Notes: generated from the sequence alone by a model not told the origin. A stretch of 64,000 nucleotides of DNA from Thermobacillus sp. ZCTH02-B1 (GCF_002159085.1 NZ_LZRU01000005.1:1-64000); one strand, 5' to 3'; shown: positions 7,916-16,252, counted from the first letter of the stretch. Numbers and translations: made by a program.

Positions 7916-9070
7916 TCAGCCGAGCACGGCCCGTCTCCGCTCGAGCCTGTCCAGGTCCCGGCGGATGATCTCGGCCGCCGCCTCCGCGAAGGCGTCGCTC
8001 TGGGCCATCAGGTCGAAGCGGTTCGCGCGGTCGATCTGCTCGAGATCCTCGCGGCGGAATGCGCCGATCCCGTGCATGGCCCCGAGAATCGCGCCGATCA
8101 TGACGCCGATCGAGTCGGTGTCCCGGCCGGAGCTGACGCCGTCGCTCAGGGCCGGATACAGTTCGCCGTCGCGCAGATGGATGAAGGCGAGCGCGACCGG
8201 CAGCTCCTCGATGCTGCCGAGCCGGCTCGGCGCGTAGTGGTTGCTCGGCCTGCCGACCTTGTCGATATGGCGGTGCACGTCGTCCCCCATCGGCGAGTAG
8301 GGCAGCAGGGCCTCGTGCAGCCGCCGGACCGCCTCCTCGTAGGACCATGCGCCCTTCCGCTTCAGCCCGTCCGCGACGTCCAGGCACGCCCCGATCGCGA
8401 GCCGGGTGCCGTCCTTCGCGTACGCGAGCGCCGTATCGAGCACGTCCCGGACCGTGCAGCCCGGCTCCATCGCCTTCGCGACGCAGGCCGCCATGACGCC
8501 CGCCGCCTCGAGGCCGTAGCTGGACTGATGCCCCATCGCGAACAGGATCGCCTCGTCGTACGCGGCCTTCGGATCGCCCGCGTTGACGATGCCCACCGGC
8601 GCGATGTACATCGCCGCCCCGCAGTTCACCATGTTGCCGATCCCGCCTTCGCGCGGCTCGCAGTTCGCGAGCACGTGGCGGATGAAGATATATTTTTCGG
8701 GATAGAAGAGCCGCTCGAGAATCGTCGTCTCCTTCCCCAATTCGGGCACCCAGACCTTGCGGAACGCGATCTCCTTCACGAACTCGTTCGCCATGTCCCA
8801 GGCATCCAGATGCCGGCGCTCGGTCCGGTACACGCGCATCAGCGCGAGCGTCATCAGCGTGTCGTCGGTGATGATGCCGTAGCCGCGCATCCGCCCGAGG
8901 CGCGTCTCCTCGTCGAGATCCGCCTTGTACCACCGGGTCATGATCGAGTCGATCTTCCCGTACCGCTCCCGGATCTGATCGAAGCTCAGCTTCTCGACCG
9001 GCGCTCCCATCGCATCGCCGAGCGCGACGCCGGCCACCACTCCCCTGACTTTGTCCCGGAAAACCTTCAT
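7916..9070 (-). CDS. ADP-ribosylglycohydrolase-family protein
   Basis: A 384-residue single-domain member of the ADP-ribosylglycohydrolase family. VAGVALGDAMGAPVE opens the fold, YGIITDDTLMTLALM near residue 68 gives the N-terminal metal-binding Thr-Asp-Asp-Thr, and GRDTDSIGVMIGAILG near residue 323 gives the C-terminal Asp-Thr-Asp. All expected metal ligands appear present, so it should be active. It lies 54 bases after the solute-binding lipoprotein gene and 63 before its fused paralogue on the same strand. Two different family members in one transport operon suggest sequential or alternative cleavage of one imported compound. The true substrate is unknown. Confidence 0.8.
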   Translation of the reverse strand: MKVFRDKVRGVVAGVALGDAMGAPVEKLSFDQIRERYGKIDSIMTRWYKADLDEETRLGRMRGYGIITDDTLMTLALMRVYRTERRHLDAWDMANEFVKEIAFRKVWVPELGKETTILERLFYPEKYIFIRHVLANCEPREGGIGNMVNCGAAMYIAPVGIVNAGDPKAAYDEAILFAMGHQSSYGLEAAGVMAACVAKAMEPGCTVRDVLDTALAYAKDGTRLAIGACLDVADGLKRKGAWSYEEAVRRLHEALLPYSPMGDDVHRHIDKVGRPSNHYAPSRLGSIEELPVALAFIHLRDGELYPALSDGVSSGRDTDSIGVMIGAILGAMHGIGAFRREDLEQIDRANRFDLMAQSDAFAEAAAEIIRRDLDRLERRRAVLG

Positions 9071-9124
9071 CCGCCGCGCACTCCTCCACGGGCCGTCAAG
9101 CCCACATGATCATGAAATTCCGAT

Positions 9125-10636
9125 TCATTTCAGCACGCTGTTCGCGTAATCCGCAAGCTCCCTGCCGCCGTTCGCGTACCAGGCCTCCACGAACTTCGCG
9201 AAGTCGTCAACCGGCCGCTTGCCGGAGATGATGTCGGCCGCGTATTCCTTGTACAGATTCGAAAGCGCGTCCCAGGTCGCGACGTATTCCTCCGGAATCG
9301 CGAAGTTGTTGTCTTCCTTGAAGAACTGCGCCGAGATCTCGAGCGATTCTTGCCCCGCCGGACCGAGCAGCGAGCCGTCCACCGGAATCGACGTGTTCAC
9401 CTCGATCGGCTCCCAGAAGGACGCGTACCATTCGCTGAAGTAGGCTTCCGTCAGCACCGCCTTGCCGTCCACCACGTTGTAGTGCTGCCCTTCGAAGCCG
9501 AGCCGGTCAAGCGTCTGCCCCTCGGGGCCCGCGAGGAAGTCGAGCACCCGGAACACGATGTCCTTGTGCTCGGACAGCGCGGAGATCGCGAAGCCGCGGG
9601 ATTCCTTCGTGACGTCCGTCGCGCCGAAGCCCTGCGAGACGCCCTTCGCCGGCGGCAGCACGACGAGGCCGGCCTGATCCCCGTTCAGCTCCTTCATGCG
9701 GCCCTCGTACAGGTCGAGGACCTTGCCCGCCGTGCCGACGACGACGCCCGCGTCGCCCTTGTAGAACGCGTCTTCCTTCGTGTCCCACTGCTTCGTCATA
9801 TACTCGTTGTCGAGCAGGCCTTCCCGGTACAGCCGGTTGTAGAACGCGAGCTTGTTCTTCTCCGCCTCGGACACGAGCGAATGCTCGTAGGTGCCGTCAT
9901 CCTTCTTCAGCCAGGTCGAGGTGATGCCGAACGCCTCGTTGAAGATGAAGTCGATCTCGGCGAGATCGCCCGCGACCGTGATACCGTACTTCGCCTTGCC
10001 CGAATCGACGAGCTCCCGGAAGAACGCGTAATAGTTGTCCACCGTCGGATTGTCCAGGAGCGCCCGCCCCGTCGACAGTTCGTTGAACCAATCGGCCCGG
10101 ACGACCGGCACCTTCGGCGTCACCGGCTTGATCCAGAGCAGGTACGGATAGTTCTCGATCCGCTTGACGTTGTGCTCCATCATGATGCCTTTCAGATATT
10201 TCGAGTTCTCGATATACGGACGGAGGTCTTCCAGCAGCCCCTGCGCCGCGATCGGCTGGTCGCCGCCCTGGAAGTAGATGAGATCCGGAATGTCGCCGCC
10301 CAGGAGCAGCAGGTTCAGGTTCTCCGCGTAGTTGCCCTGCGGCAGCTCGACGATCTCGAATTGCACATGCAGCCCTTCATGTTCCAGCAGCTCCGCTTCC
10401 AGCGTGTCGAAATACCGCGCGTACAGCGGATTGGAAGCGGAGACGTCCTTGATGACGATCCGGATCGTGACCGGTTCCGCCGAAGGCTCGGACGAGCCGC
10501 CCGCCGGTTCGTTCGAAGCCGGGCCCGAAGGCGGGTTCTCGGGCCCCGCGTTGTCCGATTTGCCGCCCGTGCCGCACGCCGTGAGCACGAGCAGGAGACA
10601 GACCGTCAGTGCGATCAGGCTTTTCCAGCGTTTCAT
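9125..10636 (-). CDS. ABC transporter substrate-binding lipoprotein
   Basis: A 503-residue extracytoplasmic solute-binding protein. The N-terminus has a short basic stretch, a hydrophobic core and the lipobox VLTAC with Cys near position 21, followed by a Gly/Ser/Pro/Glu-rich linker to about residue 50. The mature part fits the large LplA-like family-1 oligosaccharide binders that pair with LplB/LplC-type permeases. I start at the ATG at 10636, 11 bases after GAGGGG; a GTG four codons upstream would crowd the ribosome site. It is encoded after the two permeases. It probably delivers the substrate of the ADP-ribosylglycohydrolase/ribokinase operon. Confidence 0.85.
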   Translation of the reverse strand: MKRWKSLIALTVCLLLVLTACGTGGKSDNAGPENPPSGPASNEPAGGSSEPSAEPVTIRIVIKDVSASNPLYARYFDTLEAELLEHEGLHVQFEIVELPQGNYAENLNLLLLGGDIPDLIYFQGGDQPIAAQGLLEDLRPYIENSKYLKGIMMEHNVKRIENYPYLLWIKPVTPKVPVVRADWFNELSTGRALLDNPTVDNYYAFFRELVDSGKAKYGITVAGDLAEIDFIFNEAFGITSTWLKKDDGTYEHSLVSEAEKNKLAFYNRLYREGLLDNEYMTKQWDTKEDAFYKGDAGVVVGTAGKVLDLYEGRMKELNGDQAGLVVLPPAKGVSQGFGATDVTKESRGFAISALSEHKDIVFRVLDFLAGPEGQTLDRLGFEGQHYNVVDGKAVLTEAYFSEWYASFWEPIEVNTSIPVDGSLLGPAGQESLEISAQFFKEDNNFAIPEEYVATWDALSNLYKEYAADIISGKRPVDDFAKFVEAWYANGGRELADYANSVLK

Positions 10637-10724
10637 CTTTTCCAGCACCCCTCGAAATGCGATTTTTGATGGTCTTCCAGGCCGGAATCTTGCCGCTTGC
10701 GTTCCGATAACCCCTAGACGTCCA

Positions 10725-11597
10725 TTATTCCTTCACACCGCCTTCCATCGCGCCCTTCGCGTAATATTTCAAAATCATGGGATAGAGCAGCAGCAGAGGC
10801 ACAATCGCGATGATGATCGTTCCCGCCTGCAGGGCGTCGAAATCGACGATCGTGCCGCCGAACAGGTGCTCGTAGCCGCCCAGGATCGTCGCGTTGTCCT
10901 GACGGATGACGAACTGGCGGAGCACCACCTGCAGCGGCCATTTGCGCTGGTCCGAGATGTAGATCATCGAACGGAAATATTCATTCCAGTGGAACACGCC
11001 GTAGAACAGGCCCAGCGTCGCGATGCCGGCCTTCGAGAGCGGCAGCATCACCTGCGCGTAAATGCGCAGATGGCCCGCGCCGTCGATCCTGGCGGCCTCG
11101 AGCAGCTCGTTCGGCACATCCTGGAAATAGCGCATCATGATGAACAGGTAGTACACGTTGATGCCCTTGTACAGGATGAGCACCGCGTAGGTGTTGATAA
11201 GCCCGAGCTCCTTCACGAGCAGATATTCCGGGATGAGGCCCGGCTCGAACACCAGGATGACGATCAGGAAGAACACGACGAGGCCTTTGCCGTAAAAATC
11301 GTTCCGCGCGATCACGTACGCCGCCATCGTCGTCAGCAGCAGATTGAGCAGCGTGCCCGCCGCCGTGATGAACACCGAGTTCAGGAGCCCGCCGGCGATC
11401 AGCCGGTTCTTCAGCAGCACCTCGTAGGTGAACAGCGAGAACTTCTTCGGCCACAGATCGAGCCCGTCCATGAGATGGGCGTAGGCCGGGTCCGTCAGGG
11501 AGACGGCGAGCAGATTGACGAGCGGCAGCAGCACCGCGAGCGTGCACAGGAACAGGAAGACGTGGATGAACACCTTCATCGGCTCGATCCTTCGCAT
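10725..11597 (-). CDS. ABC transporter permease, LplC type
   Basis: A 290-residue inner-membrane permease with six predicted helices of the carbohydrate-uptake (MalG/LplC) class. The cytoplasmic EAA loop that docks the ATPase reads LLEAARIDGAGHLRIYAQVM near residues 185-205. The end, KGAMEGGVKE, is the usual LplC-type terminus. A start upstream at MRRIEPM has AAAGGGG about nine bases before it. It sits 15 bases after its partner permease. No ATPase is encoded in the operon, so a shared MsmX-like ATPase elsewhere must energise it, as is usual for this class in Bacillales. Confidence 0.85.
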   Translation of the reverse strand: MRRIEPMKVFIHVFLFLCTLAVLLPLVNLLAVSLTDPAYAHLMDGLDLWPKKFSLFTYEVLLKNRLIAGGLLNSVFITAAGTLLNLLLTTMAAYVIARNDFYGKGLVVFFLIVILVFEPGLIPEYLLVKELGLINTYAVLILYKGINVYYLFIMMRYFQDVPNELLEAARIDGAGHLRIYAQVMLPLSKAGIATLGLFYGVFHWNEYFRSMIYISDQRKWPLQVVLRQFVIRQDNATILGGYEHLFGGTIVDFDALQAGTIIIAIVPLLLLYPMILKYYAKGAMEGGVKE

Positions 11598-11612
11598 GCC
11601 CGTCGCCCCTTT

Positions 11613-12506
11613 CTACCAGAGTCCCCTGCCGGTCAGCCGCTTCGAGGTGAAGTGCGTGCCGAGGATCAGCACGATCCCGATGACGCCCTTGAACAGGCTG
11701 GCCGCCGTCGAATACGCGAACTGGCCGTTCACGATGCCGATCCGGTACACGTACGTATCCAGAATGTCCGCCACGCTGATGACCGCGTCGTTCATCATGT
11801 TGAACACCTGGTCGAATCCGGCGCTCATGAAGAAGCCGAGATTCAGGATGAAGACGGTTACAATTGTGCCGACGATCTGCGGCAGCGTGATGTGGATCAT
11901 CGACTGGAGGCGGGTCGCCCCGTCGATCTTCGCGGCCTCGTACAGGGCCGGGCTGATGCTCATGATCGCCGCCAGGTAGATGATCGAGTCCCAGCCCGCG
12001 CTGCGCCAGATTTCCGATACGACGAACACCCAGCGGATATGGTCCTTGCTCGTCATGTAGTCGACCGTCGGCAGGCCGAGGAAGTCCGCGATCAGGTTGA
12101 CCGCGCCCTCGGACGGGCTGAGCAGCTTGATCCAGATCCCCGCGATCACGACCCAGCTCAGGAAGTGCGGCAGATAGACGACCGACTGCACGTATTTGCG
12201 GAAATGGCGCTGCGTCACCTCGTTGATCAGGATCGCGAGCAGGATCGGCACCGGAAATCCGAGGATCATTTTCATCGCGCTGATGATCACGGTGTTCCGG
12301 AGGACGTTCAGGAACGCCGGCGAGCTGAACAGCACCTCGAAATGCTTCGTGCCGACCCACACGTTGTCCCCGATGATCCGGTAATCCTGGAACGCGAGCC
12401 GCATGCCCAGGATCGGAATCACGTGGAAGACGACGAAATACGCGAGGGGAGGCGCCAGCATGGCGTACAGGACCCAGTCTTGCCGCAGCCTTTTCAGCAC
12501 CTTCAC
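11613..12506 (-). CDS. ABC transporter permease, LplB type
   Basis: A 297-residue, six-helix permease of the LplB/MalF-like class. It opens with VLYAMLAPPLAYFVVFHVIP and carries the EAA loop YEAAKIDGATRLQSMIHITL near residues 195-215. The start is a GTG whose first bases overlap the preceding DUF4387 stop (GTGA), with GGAGGTGGAG just upstream, so translation is coupled. Together with the LplC-type permease it forms the membrane pore for the lipoprotein-bound solute. Confidence 0.87.
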   Translation of the reverse strand: MKVLKRLRQDWVLYAMLAPPLAYFVVFHVIPILGMRLAFQDYRIIGDNVWVGTKHFEVLFSSPAFLNVLRNTVIISAMKMILGFPVPILLAILINEVTQRHFRKYVQSVVYLPHFLSWVVIAGIWIKLLSPSEGAVNLIADFLGLPTVDYMTSKDHIRWVFVVSEIWRSAGWDSIIYLAAIMSISPALYEAAKIDGATRLQSMIHITLPQIVGTIVTVFILNLGFFMSAGFDQVFNMMNDAVISVADILDTYVYRIGIVNGQFAYSTAASLFKGVIGIVLILGTHFTSKRLTGRGLW

Positions 12507-12838
12507 GGAGCTCCACCTCCCTCCTCCGTCGTCACGTCGAGATTCATCAGCGGCGCGTGCTGCTGGGCGCCGTAGACGTCGCGGTCGCCGGCCGATCCCG
12601 AAGATGCGTCCCGGGCGATCGTCACCTTGAAGCCGAGCGCCTGGTCGTAGAACACGATCCGATGCACCTGGTCTTCCCGGATCCGGTACAGCCTCGCGAT
12701 CGTCTCCCTCGTGATCGCGTTCGACCGCTTCACACGTTCATAGTGTTCGCGATTGTCGAACAGACAATCCAGCGTAATCTCGAACGGACCGGCGTTTTTG
12801 CTCCTGATGACCCTGGCGATGTCACCCAGCTTCGCCAC
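12503..12838 (-). CDS. DUF4387 domain protein
   Basis: A 111-residue small acidic protein matching the DUF4387 family (LGDIARVIRSKNAGPFEITLD, then DNREHYERVKRS and a VHRIVFYDQALGFKVTIAR core). The GTG start at 12838 lies inside the end of the AtuA-like gene (17-base overlap), eight bases after GGGAGG. Its own stop overlaps the permease start. From family knowledge DUF4387 genes regularly sit beside or are fused to AtuA/DUF1446 genes, so the two products probably form one enzyme. No biochemical function is established, and no catalytic residues can be named with confidence. Confidence 0.8.
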   Translation of the reverse strand: MAKLGDIARVIRSKNAGPFEITLDCLFDNREHYERVKRSNAITRETIARLYRIREDQVHRIVFYDQALGFKVTIARDASSGSAGDRDVYGAQQHAPLMNLDVTTEEGGGAP

Positions 12839-14201
12839 CCCGAACGCCTCCCAGCCGATACTCGATCGGAAAATCGTCCGCGCGCCATTCCATCAGGTGA
12901 TAAATCGAGAACTCGTACACCGGACCGAACTCGATGTCGCTCGGCGCGAACGGAAACGCGAGATTGCCCGCCGTCGACTTGCGCCCCTCGTATCCGTAAT
13001 GCAGGAACGTGGATCGCAGCGTCGCGCAGATGCTGCTCGCCAGCTCCTGCGTCTTCGCCGTGACCTCGAACAGGACGCCGACCTCGTGGCCGCGGAACGG
13101 CTCGAACTCCCGCTCGCCGAGCACCGCGTTCATGCCGTAATTCAGGAAACGGATCTCGTAATCGCGCTCGTCGATCTCCGGATAATAGCGCTTCGTCTGT
13201 CCGGCGACGGCCGCTTCGACTTCCTCCAGCTTCCCGAGCAGGATCGGGTCCCGGATGCCCGCGATCACGAACGTGCGGTACGCGGTGAGCCGGGCGCCCT
13301 CGAGCTTGACGTACGTCTTGTCCTGCGGCAGATAGCGGCTGCCGCTCACGCGCACGATCCCCGGTTCGGGTTCCGTGAACTCGCAGCGCTCGAGATCGAG
13401 GACAAACCCCGGGCCCTGCAGCAGATACGGATGATCCTTCTCGTAGAACGTGTGGGCCGCCACGCTGATCGGCGTGCAGGCGCGGCAGTCGCTGAGCGCC
13501 CGCACCGTGAAGTGGTCGTCCGCGATCGTGCCGAGGATGCAGTCCTTCGTCGTCGCCGGCTCCGCGCAGAGCGCGCCGCATTCCAGAATCTTGCCGAGGT
13601 GATAGCTGAGCCCCGGATCCTTGCCGTGCAGCAGGCCCACCGCGGCGAACGGTGACGGATCGTAGGATCGGCCGCAGACGATGATGTCGCTGCCCGCCTC
13701 CAGCGCCTTGACCACGGGCTCGTGCCCCATCTGGCCCACGATGCTGGCGGTCTCGCGGACCGCCTGCTCCGTCAGCGGCGGAATGTTGGGCGAGAGCGGG
13801 ACGATTTTGCCCTGCCGGAGCGCGTCCAGCACCTGCTCCTGCGTAAAGTCCGCCCGGATCACGGCGATCTTCGCGGTCGTCCCGAGCTCCCGCAGAATCT
13901 CCCCGATGATCTCGAGCGTCCATTCGACGTGCGGCCGCGCACCCGATCCCCCGGCGGAGCCGATGATGACCGGCACGTTCCGCGGCAGGCACGCACCGAG
14001 GATGATCTCCAGATCCTTCTTGTACGCGCGGCGGCTGACGATCGGGACGCCGGCTCCCAGCTTGTGCGGTCCTCCGTCGGTCGACCCCGCGTCGACGACG
14101 ACGGCGTGCACCTGATGCTCCATGCCCCTGCGGAACGATTCCTCCGGGAATCCGTACCCGAGCATCCCGCAGGGCGACAGAATGCGGATTTCCTGGCCCA
14201 T
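12822..14201 (-). CDS. AtuA-like (DUF1446) protein
   Basis: A 459-residue cytoplasmic protein of the AtuA/DUF1446 family, named for acyclic terpene utilisation in Pseudomonas but widespread in other catabolic operons. Recognisable segments are the N-terminal RILSPCGMLGYGFPEESFRRG, the Gly-rich VVDAGSTDGGPHKLGAG and PVIIGSAGGSGARPHVEW, and DIIVCGRSYDPSPFAAVG. The open frame reaches further upstream, but the ATG at 14201 has GAGGGAAG seven bases before it and starts at the conserved part. First gene after the GntR regulator; the 264-base gap contains three operator copies. It likely acts with the overlapping DUF4387 protein. The reaction is unknown; a terpene role here is not implied. Confidence 0.8.
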   Translation of the reverse strand: MGQEIRILSPCGMLGYGFPEESFRRGMEHQVHAVVVDAGSTDGGPHKLGAGVPIVSRRAYKKDLEIILGACLPRNVPVIIGSAGGSGARPHVEWTLEIIGEILRELGTTAKIAVIRADFTQEQVLDALRQGKIVPLSPNIPPLTEQAVRETASIVGQMGHEPVVKALEAGSDIIVCGRSYDPSPFAAVGLLHGKDPGLSYHLGKILECGALCAEPATTKDCILGTIADDHFTVRALSDCRACTPISVAAHTFYEKDHPYLLQGPGFVLDLERCEFTEPEPGIVRVSGSRYLPQDKTYVKLEGARLTAYRTFVIAGIRDPILLGKLEEVEAAVAGQTKRYYPEIDERDYEIRFLNYGMNAVLGEREFEPFRGHEVGVLFEVTAKTQELASSICATLRSTFLHYGYEGRKSTAGNLAFPFAPSDIEFGPVYEFSIYHLMEWRADDFPIEYRLGGVRGGEAG

Positions 14202-14291
14202 CTTGCTTCCCTCGTTTTCCCGTGATGCCGGCGATGCCGGCGGATCATCCCGCCGCGTCGGCGGATGATGCCGCGGCCGGCCGCCGGTATG

Positions 14292-14314
14292 ATTGGATTG
14301 CTGGGTGGTCCAAT
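14292..14314. promoter_or_regulatory. GntR operator copy A
   Basis: ATTGG-N13-CCAAT, enclosing TTGCTGGGTGGT. It lies 91 bases upstream of the AtuA-like gene. The same motif recurs at 14332, 14430 and 15185. Confidence 0.6.
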
Positions 14315-14331
14315 TTTGCGGTCCATGTGCC

Positions 14332-14354
14332 ATTGGACTGCCGGGTGATCCGGT
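14332..14354. promoter_or_regulatory. GntR operator copy B (imperfect)
   Basis: ATTGG-N13-CCGGT with the shared internal GGGTGAT. The right arm has two changes from CCAAT. It is centred 40 bases from copy A, close to four helical turns. Confidence 0.45.
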
Positions 14355-14429
14355 TGCCGCTCCGGTCATCCGGACCGCCCCTGATCGCCCGGCTGCCCGA
14401 ATCAACGATCGCTCCGATCATGCGGATCA

Positions 14430-14451
14430 CTTGGTTGCTGGGTGATCCAAT
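14430..14451. promoter_or_regulatory. GntR operator copy C
   Basis: CTTGG-N12-CCAAT with internal TTGCTGGGTGAT, 14 bases beyond the gntR stop codon and upstream of the AtuA-like gene. One base shorter than copies A, B and D. Confidence 0.5.
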
Positions 14452-14465
14452 TTCAAGGAAAAGCA

Positions 14466-15155
14466 TCAGAACGTCTGCTTCACCAGAATGTTTTCCTTGA
14501 CCTTCTGCAGATGGTGCAGCAGCGCGGCCTTCGCCTGCTCGGCGTCCCGGCGCTTGATCGCCTCGACGATCTGCTGGTGTTCCCGGTAGACCTCCTCGCG
14601 GCGGCCGGCGTTCTGCAGCGTCTTGCTCAGCGTCCGCCGGAGCAAATCCATGTGCAGTTCCATGATGTTGATGAGCACGACGTTGTGCGAAGCCTTCGCG
14701 ATCGAGAGATGGAACGCCTGGTCCGGGCGCGTGTGGTCCTCCTCGTCCTCGGCGCCCCAGCGCTCGAAGGCGGCGACGATCTCCGCGATGTCCTCCTCCG
14801 TCGCCCGCTCGCAGGCCAGCTGGACGATGCCGGTCTCGAAAATTTCGCGCGCCTCGAGCAGCTCGATGATCGTCGCGCGTTCGATGTTGTCCAGAATCCG
14901 GTTCTGGTCCTCGATCGATTCGATCGAGCGGGACAGGTAACGGCCGCCGCCCGGCTTCGTCTCGATCAGATTCTCCCGTTCCAGGATGCGGAACGCTTCG
15001 CGCAGGGTGCCCCGGCTGATGCCGAACGCCTGCGCCAGCTCCCGCTCGGTCGGCAGCAGATCCCCCGGCTTCAGGTTCCCTTCGATGATCATCTCTTTGA
15101 TCTGTTCGATCACGTTTTCGTAAACCCGCTGATATTTGATTTTCCTGATCGCCAT
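14466..15155 (-). CDS. GntR-family (FadR/FCD subfamily) transcriptional regulator
   Basis: A 229-residue regulator. Residues ~8-75 form the winged helix: LKPGDLLPTERELAQAFGIS then RGTLREAFRILERENLIETK and GGGRYLS. Residues ~95-220 form an all-helical FCD ligand domain with the metal/ligand His pattern (DQAFHLSIAKASHN, then EHQQIVEAI). FCD proteins usually sense carboxylates or sugar acids and repress adjacent catabolic genes. A near-perfect promoter with an operator at the start point precedes it and three operator copies follow it, so autoregulation plus control of the downstream operon is likely. It is the first gene of the minus-strand block ending with rbsK. Confidence 0.9.
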   Translation of the reverse strand: MAIRKIKYQRVYENVIEQIKEMIIEGNLKPGDLLPTERELAQAFGISRGTLREAFRILERENLIETKPGGGRYLSRSIESIEDQNRILDNIERATIIELLEAREIFETGIVQLACERATEEDIAEIVAAFERWGAEDEEDHTRPDQAFHLSIAKASHNVVLINIMELHMDLLRRTLSKTLQNAGRREEVYREHQQIVEAIKRRDAEQAKAALLHHLQKVKENILVKQTF

Positions 15156-15184
15156 CGGTTCTTTCTTCCACCCTTTCCATCAAA

Positions 15185-15207
15185 ATTGGTCGATTGGGTG
15201 GACCAAT
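15185..15207. promoter_or_regulatory. GntR operator copy D at the gntR start point
   Basis: ATTGG-N13-CCAAT. The inner part, ATTGGGTGGACCAAT, is itself an imperfect palindrome. It begins about four bases past the predicted transcription start, where a bound repressor would block elongation or open-complex formation. Confidence 0.65.
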
Positions 15208-15217
15208 TCTCACCCGG

Positions 15218-15247
15218 ATCATAACCCGAAAATGGTCCGCCTGTCAA
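15218..15247 (-). promoter_or_regulatory. Sigma-A promoter of gntR
   Basis: On the minus strand TTGACA (15247-15242), an 18-base spacer and TATGAT (15223-15218). The -35 is perfect and the -10 has five of six matches. The start is predicted near 15211, next to operator D. Confidence 0.75.
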
Positions 15248-15477
15248 CGGGAGCGATGCCCCGGCCAAAAATTGCCGGATGGGGCCCCTTCACCCGGCAA
15301 GGCGGTTGTCCACGGCTCTTTTGCATCCTATCCCCTTCGCTCAACTGAAGCATATCCCCTTCGATCAACCGGACGGATGCCGCCGATCGAAGGGGACAGG
15401 ATCGCCATGCGGCCGAAGGAACATCCCGGATGCCCGTCCCGTACCCCCGGAAGAGACGGGCTCCCGTCGCATCCGGG
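15248..15477. repeat. Intergenic region with CCCCTTCG repeats and an 11-bp inverted repeat
   Basis: No gene is visible between the gntR promoter and the queT stop. The unit CCCCTTCG(C/A)TCAAC occurs twice, 24 bases apart (15332 and 15356). The second copy pairs perfectly over 11 bases (CCCCTTCGATC, 15356-15366, with GATCGAAGGGG, 15385-15395). The hairpin could end queT transcription, but neither side has a T tract. Confidence 0.45.
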
Positions 15478-16197
15478 CTATCCGTCCTTCCGTCCGAGCC
15501 GGTGCCACAGCCCCTCCGTGTCCCTGAAGCTCCGCGCGATGTAGAGCACCGGCGTGCCGGCTCCCGAGACGACGAACTTGATCAGATACGTCGTCACGAG
15601 GATGTCCACCCAGATCGCCGCCTCGAACACGCCCGCAAATGCGATCGTGCAGAACACCAGCGTATCGACGAACTGGCTGACCAGCGTGCTGCCGAGGATC
15701 CGGATCCAGAACTGCCCGTGCGCCGCGTACCGCCGCCTGAGCCGGCTGAACAGATGCACGTCGAGCACCTGGCTGACCAGATAGGCGGCGAGGCTCCCCG
15801 CCGCCACCCGCGGCGCCAGACCGAACACCGTCTCCATCGCCGTCTGCATCTCCAGGCTGGACGCGTCCGGCCGGAACACGAGCGCAAGCTGCATGACCAG
15901 CGTGGACGCGAAGAGGAAGAAGAAGCCGAACCAGACCGCGCGCTTCGCCTCCTCCCGGCCGTGCCGCTCGTTCAGCAGGTCGGTCGCCATGTAGATCGAG
16001 GCGTAGGTGATGTTGCCGAGCGTCATGACGAGGCCGAGCATTTCAATCGTCTTGACGACCTGCAGATTGGCGAGCACCGTCGCGACGCCGACCCAGGCGA
16101 ACAGGCCGACTCGCCCGAACAGCCGGTAGCATGCAAGGAACAGCGCGAACTGGACGATCCCGAACAGGACGCCCCACCACAGGTTGAACAAATCCAA
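15478..16197 (-). CDS. Queuosine precursor transporter (YhhQ/DUF165 family)
   Basis: A 239-residue membrane protein with about six helices of the YhhQ/QPTR family, which imports queuosine precursors (preQ0/preQ1) for tRNA modification. Family hallmarks are YASIYMATDLLNERHGREEAKRAV (~residues 65-88), SLAAYLVSQVLDVHLFSRLR (~135-155) and LVSQFVDTLVFCTIAF (~170-185), including the conserved Asn-Glu and Asp-His/Gln-Asp polar residues. I take a TTG start at 16197 with GGGAGTGGTGGAG just upstream. I searched the leader for a preQ1-type riboswitch and found no matching core; it instead carries an inverted repeat (16220-16252). Confidence 0.87.
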   Translation of the reverse strand: MDLFNLWWGVLFGIVQFALFLACYRLFGRVGLFAWVGVATVLANLQVVKTIEMLGLVMTLGNITYASIYMATDLLNERHGREEAKRAVWFGFFFLFASTLVMQLALVFRPDASSLEMQTAMETVFGLAPRVAAGSLAAYLVSQVLDVHLFSRLRRRYAAHGQFWIRILGSTLVSQFVDTLVFCTIAFAGVFEAAIWVDILVTTYLIKFVVSGAGTPVLYIARSFRDTEGLWHRLGRKDG

Positions 16198-16219
16198 TTC
16201 TCCACCACTCCCGGATACA

Positions 16220-16252
16220 AATTGGCAAAGGCGGCACGGGCAAATGCCAATT
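16220..16252. repeat. Inverted repeat in the queT leader
   Basis: AATTGGCA (16220-16227) pairs perfectly with TGCCAATT (16245-16252), 17 bases apart. It lies 22 bases upstream of the TTG start and could be an operator or RNA hairpin. Confidence 0.4.
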
